This document shows, in pieces, positions 45,201 through 55,728 of a DNA stretch of 64,000 nucleotides; position 1 is the stretch's first letter; every line of letters begins with the position of its first letter. The position numbers were made by a program, and so were the translations under genes. The notes under the pieces were generated by a model. It saw only the letters and a list, made by a program, of their open reading frames with translations. It ran no database searches and was not told the origin of the DNA. The stretch is from Aporrectodea caliginosa (lineage: Eukaryota; Annelida; Clitellata; Crassiclitellata; Lumbricidae), in the NCBI GenBank assembly GCA_020284085.1, contig JACEVL010000479.1, forward strand, positions 991,603 to 1,055,602. Reading direction: 5' to 3'.

Positions 45201-47667
45201 CTGCCGCTGAAGCGGTTTCGAGCATACCGCGTGTACCGGGTAGACCTGCGCGAATGATCTTCGGCGCGGCCGGCGTCACACCGCGAGAAGCCAACCGAGG
45301 GTGTCTGACCGACTCGTGAATGGAAGAGGTAGTTTTGGCGCGGGCCCCACTCTCAGCTGGGGACGGCTGCTTCAGGGTTTTCATTTCGATGCCTTCGACC
45401 GAAGATCCTTCCGCCGCCATAGAGCGAACCCGTCGCTTGGGGCGCTGCTCAGACGGCCTCCGCCACGATTGACGGCTCACAATCCACGATCTGTACTCCT
45501 CGGATGTGTACGTTTCCGGTTCCGATGGCCCCGGAGCGGAAGAGTATGTCGGCGGAACATCGTGGCCTGATGGTTCCACAACTGAGGTTGATGGAATTTC
45601 CTCTGGAAAGAACATAATATGATAGCCTGGTGAACACCTTCAAGAAGTGGCATAAGGAGCTATATAAATTTATAGTCACATTAAATAATGTTATAAATAT
45701 AACATATTGCATCACTATGATCACTGATAAGCTTCAGTATCTTGCAGTCGGAAAGTCAAAGGGCAATTGAAAGTTTTGGCTGAAACAGGAATGCAAAGGT
45801 AACTTTGTAAACTTAATAAGACACCCAGTTCTCTGTATCAGTTACAAGCTACACAGAGCCAGAAATAGGTTACGTGTGAATCTCTAATCGGACATCAATA
45901 GGATTCCATACAGTTATGCAATTTTCTCAGGTTGCTGCATCGAACACAGCATTTCTTTCAAACTCCGACACTACAGGAGTCATGCAAAATAGATGTCAAA
46001 TAGAACTTATAACGTGACTTACGAGAGGGTGTGGCTATTCTGTGATTGAACTCCTGCAGTTCGAACGACAGCTTATCGAGCTTTCTCAGCCAGTGCTTCA
46101 GCTCATCCTTCGACTCGCCATTCTCTATTTCCGGCAGCGAATTGCATTTGTCTCCCGGTTTCAGCAGCCCAGCCGTGGAATAGGCCGCCTCCTGTCTCCC
46201 CATCAACAGACTCGACTCCGTTACCACCTCAGAGTCGGAGCTATATCGCTTGGCGGACGTATCTCGCAGAGGGACTCTGACACCCGGTCGGTCCTTCTTC
46301 TTTGACTTCGTCCTCCCAAATTCCGTCATCTCAAGGTACTCCGCCGCAGGAGTCGTCTCCACTTCCTTCTTCTTTGGGATGGGATGCACCTCAACGCGAT
46401 GCCACTCCCTTGGCGGAGGCTCCATCTGGAGGAACTGAGCATCCGTGTCCGAACTGTAGTCTGGATGATAGGGAACCTGGCGACGGGTGTAGTAGGGCGA
46501 GGCGGCCGTCGTCCGTCGATCCCAGCTACCCGCAGTCTCGTAGGTCGGGCGACCACCGGAAGTCGGTCGTCTCGCCAATTCCAGTTCTTGGAAATAACCG
46601 GAAAACGGTCTCTTCACGACCACTTCCACTGGTTCCGTGTATCGTTCAACCGGGCGCTGACGGAGGCCCTCCCTGGCGAAGGAGGTATCGTCCGGTCTGT
46701 AGCGGCGGCGTGCGGAGTAGCGCATCTCTCTGGACAGTGGCGTCTCCTCGGTCGGTTCGGCGTCCATCTTCGGCCTGAGGCGTCTCATTCCACTCAACAG
46801 GTAGTCGTCGCCAAACGGAGACTGCGTCAGTTCGTCAACGGAAGTGGGAGCCATCTGTCCACGGCTTCTGAAGACCTTCACCGTTTTCTCCTCGTCTTCC
46901 GCCTCGCCCAGCGGCAGGATCGGGCACGAGAGGTTCTTGCAGCAGCTCTTGCGCGTTCTGATCGTCAGCAAGAGTCGACTGGGGATCGACATGAGTATCA
47001 CGACGTCGTCAAGACTCATGTTCGTGACGTCGACGCTGTCGATGGCGAGTATCTCCTCCCCGACGCGGAGCAGTCCGTTCTTCTCTACGGCGCTCCCGGC
47101 TGCTATCCGGGAGATGAAGACCCCATCCGTGCGGTCGATACCGTTGCCCTCGCGGATGTAGAATCCCAGCGTCTGCCCCGGTCTCTTCACGATCTCCACC
47201 TTCTCGATGATCGTGTAGTCGACGAACGTCTCGATCGACTTGATCCCCATATCGATCAGTCCGTTCACCCCGTTGCCTGGACCGGCGGGGGCAGCAGGCC
47301 GCCCCCGTAGATAGCTTCCGTCTCGTCCCAGTCGCGGAACATCTTCCCGTCTCGTCCGTCGTAGACTCCCCTCCCCGTATTCGACTCCACCGTCCTGCTC
47401 CTCCCTGGCCGGAGCCCTCTGCCTTCCGATTGTCCCCGAGAAGCCCGCACCGACGTGGCCGGCGGGGGCGAATACCTGCTGCCCGAAAGCGACGGCCTCC
47501 GACTCCGGGTAGGAGCGACTGTACTGACCCGGCGGAAGGCGCCTCGTGCGGGGAGCCCGAACGGCGGCTGTGCCCCCTGCCTCCGTCGCTCGCTCCTCGG
47601 TTTCCGTCGGCTGGTCCTTGTCTCTGGCGCTTGCAGGCCGCCCGGCCGTACCTTGCTCCAGGCTTTC
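39076..47667 (-). CDS. SYDE: SYD-1 / SYDE Rho GTPase-activating protein (4 exons, 5' incomplete)
   Basis: Exons 47667-46023, 45602-44394, 41348-41188, 39279-39076 join in phase to 1072 codons and a TAG. Domains: disordered Arg/Pro-rich N-terminus; PDZ at about residues 155-238 (carboxylate loop TLGFYI, then VTNMSLDDVVILMSIPSRLL); C2 at about 739-860 (LYAHIYCGHGLK, DLYCVVSVDG); RhoGAP at about 880-1070 with the arginine finger in VGLYRLCGS (Arg codon 44503-44505), then DTSVITGVLKDFFRELVEPL and MNQVALGTIFGPILL. The PDZ-C2-RhoGAP order is that of nematode and insect SYD-1, which organises presynaptic active zones; vertebrate SYDE lacks the PDZ. The start codon lies upstream (candidate at 53120). 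The protein ends ILDIWPDAG; vertebrate relatives continue past this point. Confidence 0.92.
39320..39480. repeat. (ACC)n microsatellite
   Basis: ACCACC/ACGACC runs starting 40 nt upstream of the last SYD-1 exon's acceptor (minus orientation), ending in CCACTTAAACGTACCA words. Confidence 0.92.
39814..40952. mobile_element. fold-back Tc1/mariner-like element
   Basis: Ends CAGGGTGGGCCAAAAAAAGT and ACTTTTTTGGTCCACCCTG between TA dinucleotides. The left part, read on the minus strand, holds pieces of a transposase C-terminus (QQDGPPVHTA, SADLNPMATVWGAMLEKY). The right part (about 40445-40952), read on the plus strand, holds the same region (LWGAMLEKY-like, then VALDPIWEDL and INKAIKNFTKRL). The two halves are long inverted copies, about 500 bp each, with a roughly 65-bp deletion in the right one. 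Broken frames; inactive. In the SYD-1 intron between the last two exons. Confidence 0.88.
41188..41348 (-). CDS. SYDE: SYD-1 exon, RhoGAP middle
   Basis: 161 nt from GGCAG to GTACAC. Completes the split Gly of ITG and encodes VLKDFFRELVEPLLTNDLHQ, then LMFSIVDCLPKENL. Confidence 0.95.
41430..41880. repeat. GAAGTTGGATTGATGAAA minisatellite
   Basis: About nine degenerate copies, period about 35-45 bp, between 41455 and 41765. The unit is the reverse complement of the array inside the MITE at 36735-36950. Short inverse motifs flank it (TTCGAAAGTCCGAAAGTTAT left; CGAACCTTCGGACTATCG right), so it may also be a MITE. Confidence 0.82.
42239..43305 (+). mobile_element. internally deleted piggyBac-like element
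   Basis: Terminal TTGACCGCC at 42249 and its inverse GGCGGTCAA at 43295-43303; TTAA lies right of it and CTAA left. The frame from about 42630 reads RKRYTAAEVLKQLDLSDDEQ with an acidic run, the transposase N-terminus. From about 42797, in another frame, comes DLSRLSGQHYVAILPPTEHK and then pieces of the C-terminal Cys-rich domain (CVVC, ETRY, VVPCF pattern). The catalytic middle is missing. Subterminal GTCAAATTTACGATAGGGCT repeats occur at both ends. Confidence 0.83.
43306..44235. other. SYD-1 intron 2, part
   Basis: Nothing recognised apart from AATTGAATGACATTAAA repeats that also precede the piggyBac-like element (42165-42240 and 43315-43375). Confidence 0.5.
44236..44312 (+). repeat. dispersed SINE-like tail, copy 2
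   Basis: AGTGCCAGTCCCAAGCCTGG, GACGCTAATGGTATTTGTTA and GTCGTTAA, as in the copies at 4540 and 55664. It lies within 90 nt of the C2/RhoGAP exon donor. Confidence 0.75.
44394..45602 (-). CDS. SYDE: SYD-1 exon with C2 and first third of RhoGAP
   Basis: 1209 nt from TTTCCAG to GTGAAG. A disordered segment (TYSSAPGPSEPETYTSEEYR, RRPSEQRPKRR), then the C2 domain, then RhoGAP through SIPDTSVIT. The Arg finger is present. Confidence 0.95.
46023..47667 (-). CDS. SYDE: SYD-1 exon with PDZ domain
   Basis: 1645 nt, from acceptor TGTGTAG to donor GTAAGT, open throughout in phase 0. Begins ESLEQGTAGRPASARDKDQP and reaches the PDZ near 47205. The frame extends 133 codons above 47268 although no ATG lies there; competing long frames on both strands at 46.3-47.7 kb are GC-rich shadows. 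Confidence 0.92.
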
Positions 47668-47699
47668 CTACACACAAAACAGCACGCAAGTGCAGCAAA

Positions 47700-48530
47700 A
47701 GATTTGAGGTCGGCAGATGAATGTGAAGACTTCATCCCTGAGATGGATATAGTCTAAAGGAATGAGGGAAACGATTCCCTCTGTCTCCGGATACAATTAA
47801 TTTGTGGCTAAGTTGATAAGCAGAAAGTTTAACAAAAACCGGATTATTATAAATGTTTGAATACAATACAATTAAATACAATACAATAATGGATGGAATC
47901 ACTAGATTAATTTTTTTAGACCATGCTCCAATACGGGGACCATGTTTCAATATGAGGACCATGTTCCAAGACGGGACCCAACAGATCCCATATCGGGTCC
48001 CATCAAAGAGCATTCTCACAGGGTAAGTACGCTTAGAAAAAGGAACTGATAAGGAATCAGCTGTATAGAAGCACAAGCAGAAATACCGATGAGCGAATCA
48101 CTTTAGTTACGTTAATGCTAACTTTGGAAAGTTTAGTGTTTACTTTAAAGATTTACTATTCTGGCATTCTAAAATGTACTACAGCTTTACGGACAGATCT
48201 TCTCCATATTTACCTGAATATAGGCTACGGCTTCATTTTGGTCTTCCATCTGTAGATACCCTGTGCATTAGACACGGGCGCAATAGAAGCTATCAATTAC
48301 AATTTACAATAGCATTTACACTATGAGTGCTGCTGTCTTTCTCGTCTTTCTATGTTCCCAGCTCTTTCTAGTTGTATTTATCTTGAATGACGGACATTTT
48401 AATATTATTGCTTCATAGTTAAAACTGACAAACCTGGCATGCGCAAGAAACTATCGACAGTCACCGGGTTCCGTAATTGTAATTTCAAATTTATATGGTT
48501 CCAGAGCAAGAGAAACATATCAGTGGCAAG
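47700..48530. other. 5' flank or first intron of SYD-1
   Basis: Contains the third copy of the CCCATAT/GGGACC repeat (47925-48010: GACCATGTTCCAAGACGGGA, CCCATATCGGGTCCCATC). No exon recognised. Confidence 0.5.
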
Positions 48531-48785
48531 TGGGGCCCAGATAGCGCATTGGATAACACACTGGCATAGAGAGCGAGAGGTACCGAGATCGAGTTCCGTA
48601 GGCGGACATGCTTTGTAGGCTGCTATTAGCGCCGTGTATTGCTTGAAGGCTGTCTGTTCTGTTAGTAGTTAAGATTTAGGTCTTCTGTCATTTTGTGTTC
48701 TTGTGAATTGTTTCAATTGCATAACTGTACACTGTAACCGGTTGCGGTTTGTCAACCGGATTGTTTCAATAAAGAATATTATAAG
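48531..48785 (+). mobile_element. tRNA-derived SINE (full length)
   Basis: Box A TAGCGCATTGG at 48542-48552 and box B-like GAGATCGAGTTCC at 48585-48597. The body carries a CCGGTTGCGGTTTGTCAACC hairpin near 48738 and ends AATAAAGAATAT. The 3' part recurs inverted at 58199-58305. Confidence 0.8.
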
Positions 48786-49261
48786 AGCAGTTCGATGTTT
48801 AGAGTGGGCGGTTAGACAGATAAATTCAACTGGTCACAGTGTCTACCTCTATAAGCTGTGCATAGTTTTACGGCATAATTTCAAGCACAGTCACTACTAC
48901 CAATCATCAAACGTTCAGCGTCCTGAAGCCAACTGCTGAACTTGTCCCATGGTATCATCGAGAAATGCGTGGGCATATGGTCAGAGATATGCACTGGCGA
49001 AATGGCTCCTTCTTCCGTGGAAGCGAGCAATGGGAACAATTATTTGAAACCGGTTGGCTGAATTGGTCCCTCGGTTTAATTCAATCCTGCGAATCCGTTT
49101 CGTCTGAAGGCGGAACTGCTGTTAATAATGCATTGTTATTATGCTGCTCAAACTGTATCGGTCGGCCATTTTGTTGGCGTCGATACGAAAGCGTGCATAC
49201 ATACATCAAGACGCCATGATTGCTGGCAATGCACTGTCAACGTATAATTGTACGAACCCCA
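48786..49261. other. intergenic or intronic, nothing seen
   Basis: One short open frame (48965-49219) without recognisable domain. Confidence 0.5.
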
Positions 49262-49500
49262 ATCTTACAAAGACCATAAATCGACAAGATAATTTCTGTG
49301 GTGGCGCTACAATATTCTAATCTGACAAAGATCATAAGTTGCCAAGATAATTTTTAAATATGTGGTGCTGAACCATTTCCGTTTGACAACAACCATAAAT
49401 ACAGGCAAGATCATTTATGTAACGGGGTTGCAAGATTAAGATCTTATAAACATCATCAATCAGCGAAAATTTATACAACTGACAGTGCAATATTCTAGTC
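49262..49500. repeat. degenerate tandem repeat, about 62-bp unit
   Basis: Four diverged copies of a unit like ATCTTACAAAGACCATAAAT followed by CGACAAGATAATTT and GGTGCTACAATATTCTA. Confidence 0.7.
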
Positions 49501-49875
49501 GGGAGCTTGTATCATCTGCTACAATAACACCCATAACGCTTTATTATTGTGGAGTGGCAGTGAGTATAGATTATGTAGATTTATGAAGAGATCTGTCTTT
49601 TTGGATAATGTACTAATGTTTAAACAAGGAAAATGTCAATGGAAAGAGAATATAATTTAACTGGTGATTAGTACGCACTATCCTTTATATCTACACAGCC
49701 ATGAATTTTTCTGAATTTTTGAGACAAACAGATAAATTGCAACACGTCGAAATTTTGAATAAAACTATTTTAGCGGCTAAGCACTTGAAAATGTTGTTGA
49801 AATAGGTCATAAGACGACGGCATTGGAATGCAGCGCAATTGTAATAATTATTATAGTGAACTGTATGAAGACTTA

Positions 49876-50036
49876 ACCGTTTGTATATTAAAATGAATAT
49901 AAATCTTAACAAGATGCTCAGAAAAAGGTCATACAAATATTTAACAGGCGGTATGTTCAGACATACATTCATGCAAGCATATACAGCGCAGTTGTATAAT
50001 GCTTGCATGAATGTCTGTCTAACCGTTTGTATATTA
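49876..50036. repeat. inverted repeat plus flanking direct repeat
   Basis: ACATTCATGCAAGCAT (49965-49980) pairs with ATGCTTGCATGAATGT (49999-50014), 18-nt loop. The word TAACCGTTTGTATATTA occurs just outside on both sides (near 49874 and 50020). Confidence 0.85.
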
Positions 50037-50083
50037 CACATGCATGGAAACATACATGCATAGTTGCATACCTATATATATAT

Positions 50084-50494
50084 ACATATACATCCATACA
50101 TACATACATACATGCATACATACATGCATACATACATACATACATACATACATACATACATACATACATACATACATACATACATACATACATACATACA
50201 TACATACATACATACATACATACATACATACATACATACATACATACATACATACATACATACATACATACATACATACATACATACACATACATACATA
50301 CATACATATACATACATACATACATACATACATACATACATACATACATACACACAATAAATACATACATACATACATACACATGCACACATACATACAT
50401 ACATACATACATACATACATGCATACATACATACATACATACATACATACATACATACATACATACATACATACATACATACATAGGCATACAT
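50084..50494. repeat. (ATAC)n microsatellite, about 410 bp
   Basis: More than 90 TACA/CATA units with rare GCAT and CACA variants. Its YIHT/YVCM frames are artefacts. Confidence 0.98.
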
Positions 50495-50844
50495 ATACGT
50501 GCATGCATGACAGACTGACAAAGAGACAGCGTTCATTTTTATTGATCGGTTGCGCAAGCGACTGCTTAGTAGGGTCCGGCCGCTGTTGGCTGTGACTATA
50601 GGAAACGACGTCGTCGGGCGCTAAGAGGGAGAGAAAGAGGAGGACGTATCCCATGGGGCTGGTTGAGAGAATGATGGCTACAGGTAGGCCTATACAATGG
50701 ATTGTCTCGCCTGTGAGCAGGAATGTCGTCGATATGATTATTACATTGCGCATTTTTAATCTCGACTGTCTTAAGCAACTGGTTCCATGGCGCAAGGATG
50801 ATTTACACTGCAGCAATGAAACGACCTCAAGAGATTGGTTTCTT

Positions 50845-51310
50845 CGAGGCGCTATATAAATTCCAAGATTACTACGTGCCACCGAAAGACAGCTCCACAG
50901 TCATGTTCAGTTAGCTTTCGAGGTTGCAAAAAATGCGCTATAGAAAAGTCCATATACATACATACCAACATACAAACAAACATACATACATACATACATA
51001 CATGCATACATACATACACATACATACATACACACATACACATACATACACACATGCTACATACACACATACATACATACACACACATACACACATGCTA
51101 CATACACACACATACATACACGCATACACACACATACACACATGCTACATACACACACATACATACACGCATACACACACATACACACATGCTACATACA
51201 CACACATACATACACACACATACACACATATACACACATACACACATACAAATACACACACTTACATACATATAGAACATACACACGTACACACACTTAC
51301 ATACACATAT
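50845..51310. repeat. LINE tail followed by CACATA microsatellite
   Basis: TTCGAGGCGCTATATAAATT at 50843-50865 is the LINE hairpin end. From 50955 to 51310 there are ACAT and CACACATA repeats with an internal ACACATGCTACATACACAC period of about 45 bp (51050, 51093, 51138, 51186). Confidence 0.9.
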
Positions 51311-52035
51311 ACATTAGCACATACAATACATACATGCATAATGCATATATACCGCTTGTGAGAACTAATAAATATTACAAGTGACGTGCGATTAAATCTA
51401 TTTCTCACCTTAGCTTACCGGATTGTACCTTACCATACCTTAGCAAACATCCACTGCTATATAATTATTTGATTGGGTGCAGTTTGCAAACATAACCATT
51501 ATAAAATATCATCGTTCATTCATTTTTACCCTTTCCTTAACTCACCTTGCCAATCTAACCGTTGCCCTACCTTAGCAAAAGTAATCGAGCTTCAGCCTAT
51601 GCATATATCGCTCAATCAGAATGCATCACAAACCGCATATGTTATCAAGGTTTACCTCAAAACGCACGGACAGTCGCTGGCATAGATCTATGCCCCAGGA
51701 GTTGGATCATACAGCTATCTGCTTCTTAAATGACGCCCTACATTCGACCGACCGATCAACAACGCGCACTGCACAAGATCCCTCTGCGTGCATGACATGC
51801 AGTCCAGAGAGTATTGATAAACTGCGGCTTCTAACAGCCTTCTCTACTTGACGTCGCTATGGTTATGGTCAGTCTGGGGCCTGGCTGGCCAATCGCGAAA
51901 AGACAGATTTCCCGGTCTATTCTTCGCAGACGAAAAGACAGATCCCGCTTTCGATTAAACTCCCGACGGAAGGAAAGGCAAGGAACTGCAGGCGAAGGAA
52001 ATACACAGGCAGACGATGTCGCCAGTCTATGATCT
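51311..52035. other. no gene seen
   Basis: A TTACCTTACC/CCTTAGC word repeats between 51405 and 51580. No domain found in the short frames. Confidence 0.5.
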
Positions 52036-52180
52036 GAAGGGCGCCTCTGACGAGTCTCTCTGTCTCTGTAACTATCCCTCTGTATTTGTCTGTCTGTCTC
52101 TGTCTGTCTGTCTGTCTCTGTCTGTCTGTCTCTGTCGTTGTGTCTCTCTCTCTTAGTGACGCTATATAAATTTCCAGTTA
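52036..52180 (+). repeat. LINE-type hairpin split by a (TCTG)n microsatellite
   Basis: GGGCGCCTCTGACGAGTCTC then TCTGTCTGTC repeats, then TTAGTGACGCTATATAAATT. The microsatellite has expanded inside the loop of the 3' hairpin. Confidence 0.7.
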
Positions 52181-52488
52181 TAACAATTGGCTGAAGTCTC
52201 AGTTGGACCTGGGAAGAGTTGGTATATTTACAGGTGATCTCGGTTGCTGCCTCGTTCCAAAGAAAGCTGATAATTCATTCTCTAACACACTCGGCAGGCG
52301 ACAGGTCATTCATTATCACCGACGATTAGAAAAACTATTTAATGCACGATACCTATACAGGACGTCATTTGGGGAGGGACAATTTGCCCCTCTGAATTTT
52401 ACGGAAAAATCAACTATTTATATGTATGTCAATAATGTCAGTGCATTTGATGAAATAATATATCTTATTCATCACTAGGAACCTAGGA

Positions 52489-52549
52489 CAGCAGAAAATC
52501 AAACATAGTAATCATAAAATTTATGTTTACTATGTTTGATTTTCTGCTG
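52489..52549. repeat. perfect 23-bp inverted repeat, 15-nt loop
   Basis: Arms CAGCAGAAAATCAAACATAG plus TAA and the exact inverse at 52527-52549. Could be a tiny MITE or an RNA hairpin. Confidence 0.93.
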
Positions 52550-52789
52550 TTATAAGAACAAGAAGAAAAACATGTTAGACCATTTAAACACAGTTTTGCA
52601 CATGTAGACTAAATACAAAACATACAAGCTATCCAAGTTTTGCCATCCATGAAAGTTTTTTGGCACCCCTTGAAAAAACTGAAGTGACGTCCCTGGACCT
52701 ATAGAACTCGGTTTGTGTTCACCATTTGGCACCAGTCATTCAGCTTTCACCAGACAAACAATTATATGCAGAAAGGTAGATAAAAGGAC

Positions 52790-53046
52790 ATAGAGGCAAA
52801 CACACAGGCAGGCAGACAGTTTTAGGAAGAGAGACAGACAGACAGATAGAGGCAGGTATATTCTGTCAGGCACACAGGTATAGAAAGAGCAGCAATTAAT
52901 TAGGCAGACTAATAGGCAGACAAGCATGTGGGCAGTCAGACATATGGATAGACAGGCGGGTATGCAGACAGACAGACCAGACAGACAGACCGACAGACAT
53001 ATGGATATACAGGCGGGTATGCAAACAGACAGACAGGCAGACATGA
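52790..53046. repeat. GACA-type degenerate microsatellite
   Basis: AGACAGACAGA and AGGCAGACA words with a longer duplication (ATATGGATAGACAGGCGGGT and ATATGGATATACAGGCGGGT, 52940 and 52999). Confidence 0.9.
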
Positions 53047-53054
53047 TGGATTAC

Positions 53055-53120
53055 CTTCTTACGGCCACAGCACAGCATAGCAAGCAAGATTTCGAGCAGC
53101 TTTCTCCACAGGACCCACAT
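53055..53120 (-). CDS. candidate first coding exon of SYD-1
   Basis: ATG then MWVLWRKLLEILLAMLCCGR and KK before GTAATC, phase 0, as the PDZ exon requires. A plausible promoter region (GC-rich, with AAAATGGCGACC on the minus strand at about 53256) lies upstream. The 22 residues are hydrophobic and end dibasic. No homology is claimed; this is the only start found with the right phase near the gene, 5.4 kb upstream. Confidence 0.35.
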
Positions 53121-55660
53121 GGGAACAGCTGGGCGGACTAGATGGACGAGTCTTCAAAGGGTGTACCCCCGTTGCCCTGGTCGCTGCCCCTCCTGCAACC
53201 GTCGCCAAAGACAGTCCAACAGAGACCCGCCGCCGAACACGTGCTTCCGGTCGCCATTTTTAATGTCACGTGGCTAGAACAACGCTCTCGCGAACGCACA
53301 CACCCACATATATATAAGCTCCTATTTGACCGACTTCTATGGCGCCAGGTTCTCCGTACTTGTAAGTACTTCCGGATGTTCGGAGACTCGTGTCACCCGC
53401 CTGTATCCGTGCAAACAAGACCGGAAGTTGGCAGCGCTTGAGAGGCCGTTGTGATTAGGCGATCCATTGCATCCAAATCACTCCGCCTGGACTATTTCGG
53501 AAAGATCGATATCCGTTTTGCATGATCAATGAATAGTTTCGGCGGCGGAGGACTATTTACTTACTGATTTAAACGCCGGCGATGAAAAACCGGTTGCACC
53601 AACATCGGAGCACACTAATCGGAGTGGACAGATTCCGATTTCTTTCCCTGCTGGCCATTATTCCTCAGTAGCCTTTCACGAGCAGATAGCACGCCAGCAC
53701 ATAATGAACTAATTCCAGTTCGTTAGAGCGCATTCGGATCAACAATCTCTTGATATGGCAGGATTGGCAAGCAAACGACCAATATGGCCGCAGACATGTT
53801 CGCAGATATTCAGGGCATTGTGGCGAGCGTGTGATTTAAAAGAAGCGTATATTCGAAACATTGCTTAGCCGTCTATACGTTGAACAGAAATACAGCAAAA
53901 CAGAGAACGGAAAAATGACGTGTTTTTCGACAAAACTTCTGAAAATTCCAACATTTGTTTAAGAGCAATCCATGAGGTTAACTTCAATCCCGTTTTGTCA
54001 TTTGCGATCGGTTGACTTCCATTCAGTCTATCAGATGCTTGAAAAGTGCAATCATATACTTGTTTACCGTGCAGTGTGTCAAATCCACGTGTTATAAGAT
54101 TTTATCCTCTTAATTAACGTGGCTGTTCTCAATATGTCTCGTTGCAAGGAATGACTTGACGTCAAGGTGACGTGTATTTGAGTGATGACGTTCGGAGTAA
54201 CCTGACGAATACAGTTCGGCTGACTGCTCAAATCTGAATGACGTAACATCTTCGTGACTCATGGCGGCAAGGAAGACACGTATTTTATCACATCTGTATA
54301 CTACACGATAACCGGGAATCCAGTAGCACAACGAAATGGGAATTCCAAGCTTAACAAAATCATTCAACACAGTAGACTGCTCAGAATTTCAGTATCAGCC
54401 GTGCATCCATATCTTCCTATTCCATAAATGACAGAGCAGCGCATGTTACCTAAACTGATTCTCTTACAGCGCACCAACCCTGAGCTTTCTCCTTCTACCA
54501 TGGCTCGTGAGACCGGTCTCTCCCCGCACGAGGCACATTCTGGTGGCCTTTGGGACACGAAAACAGCAACAGAACGAGATAAGACGCGTTCATGATGACG
54601 CCGAAAGACTACGTACAACCTACCAGGAAGTAGGTTGCGTACGGCAGGCGTACGCCATCCGGGTGTGCGAGACACAGAAAACAATATGGCGTCGGTGTGT
54701 GACTGTGCAGAATTAAGCACCGCCCACCATCGCCGGCGTATGCGTCAATAAACGGGCGAGACTACAGCACCACCAGAGCTGCCGCCGCTGCTAGATCCAG
54801 TCCACGCATCTGGTCGCATCTACGGGTCTGATGTTTTTGTAAGGGAGCGGGGGTGGGACGGATGCATGGAACGAAGGAAGTAGCCAGGAAGGGACAGGAG
54901 GGAGGATGGGTCCTTGATTGCACGGCATGATGGTGTGGTGCCAGATTGGTACCTCGGCGAATATGGTTCTCGCTTCGCCACCTGTTTTTGGCAATTGGTG
55001 CAAGCTAGCAAAGCGAACTTTTTAAAATATTCTGTTCCCTCGATAGCTAAATATAATAGGAAGCAGATAGAGCTGTAATATGCCAAAAATAATTCCTGTC
55101 GGCTTCAACGGCCTTTGATGCCATAATATGTCGTTAAACTCTGGGTCCATCCTTCCATAGGTCTACAGCTACACATGCAGCCTAATGCAGTTAGGGATGC
55201 CATGTGTCCGGGATTTGAACCTGACAATCCGATATTTGTGCCATCTGTCCAGAAAAAAATCATATTTAATTCCGCACACGTTTGGATGTCCTGTACTTTA
55301 ACATGATAAGCTAATCAACTATTACAAAGTTTGACTATTTTGGTCTAAACATCAATTGAGCCAAGTCTTCATTTTTGCATCACTTTAAATCTCAGACCAT
55401 TGAACAAGGTTTGAAAACGGGACAATGAGAAAAACCAAATTCTTGGACTTACTCGTTTGAGCCAGGCTTGCAATCTGAATGGCCAAACCTTCTTAGCTCC
55501 ACATTTTTTAGCACTTTTGTGTCCAGAATTTTCTAAGGAGCCACCGGGCAACCCTAAATGCAGTCATAATTACGATAATTAAGATATGATTGTGACGAAA
55601 GTAGTGTCATCCAGCTGTGTAGCGGCAAAGCAGATCGATTTAGCAAGAAAGAAATTTCCG
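53121..55660. other. no gene recognised
   Basis: The stretch 54460-54720 is GC-richer and open on both strands but shows no domain. At 55080-55150 a TGTCGTTAAACTCTGGGTCC word recalls the SINE-like tails. Confidence 0.5.
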
Positions 55661-55663
55661 TGT

Positions 55664-55728
55664 AACTCCACCACTGCGACGCTAATGATCATTGTTATCA
55701 CACAGACACAGTGTCGTTAAACTGCAAC
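55664..55728 (+). repeat. dispersed SINE-like tail, copy 3
   Basis: GCGACGCTAATGATCATTGT, then CACACAGACACAGTGTCGTT and AAACTGCAAC, as at 4580 and 44270. Confidence 0.65.

Noticed and set aside
46384..47310. 308-residue plus-strand open frame
   Set aside because: Shadow of the GC-rich SYD-1 PDZ exon.
47009..47735. Two other minus-strand frames over the start of the PDZ exon
   Set aside because: Only the third frame is continuous from acceptor to PDZ; the ATG-led one ends in TGA at 47265.
48531..48610. Possible tRNA gene
   Set aside because: Boxes A and B are present, but box B is degenerate and the sequence continues into a repeated body, so it is a SINE.
49969..51384. Long open frames rich in Tyr, His, Thr or Cys, Met, Val
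   Set aside because: They come from ATAC and CACATA microsatellites in all frames of both strands.
54364..54720. 118-residue minus-strand frame
   Set aside because: No recognisable domain, and the opposite strand is equally open.
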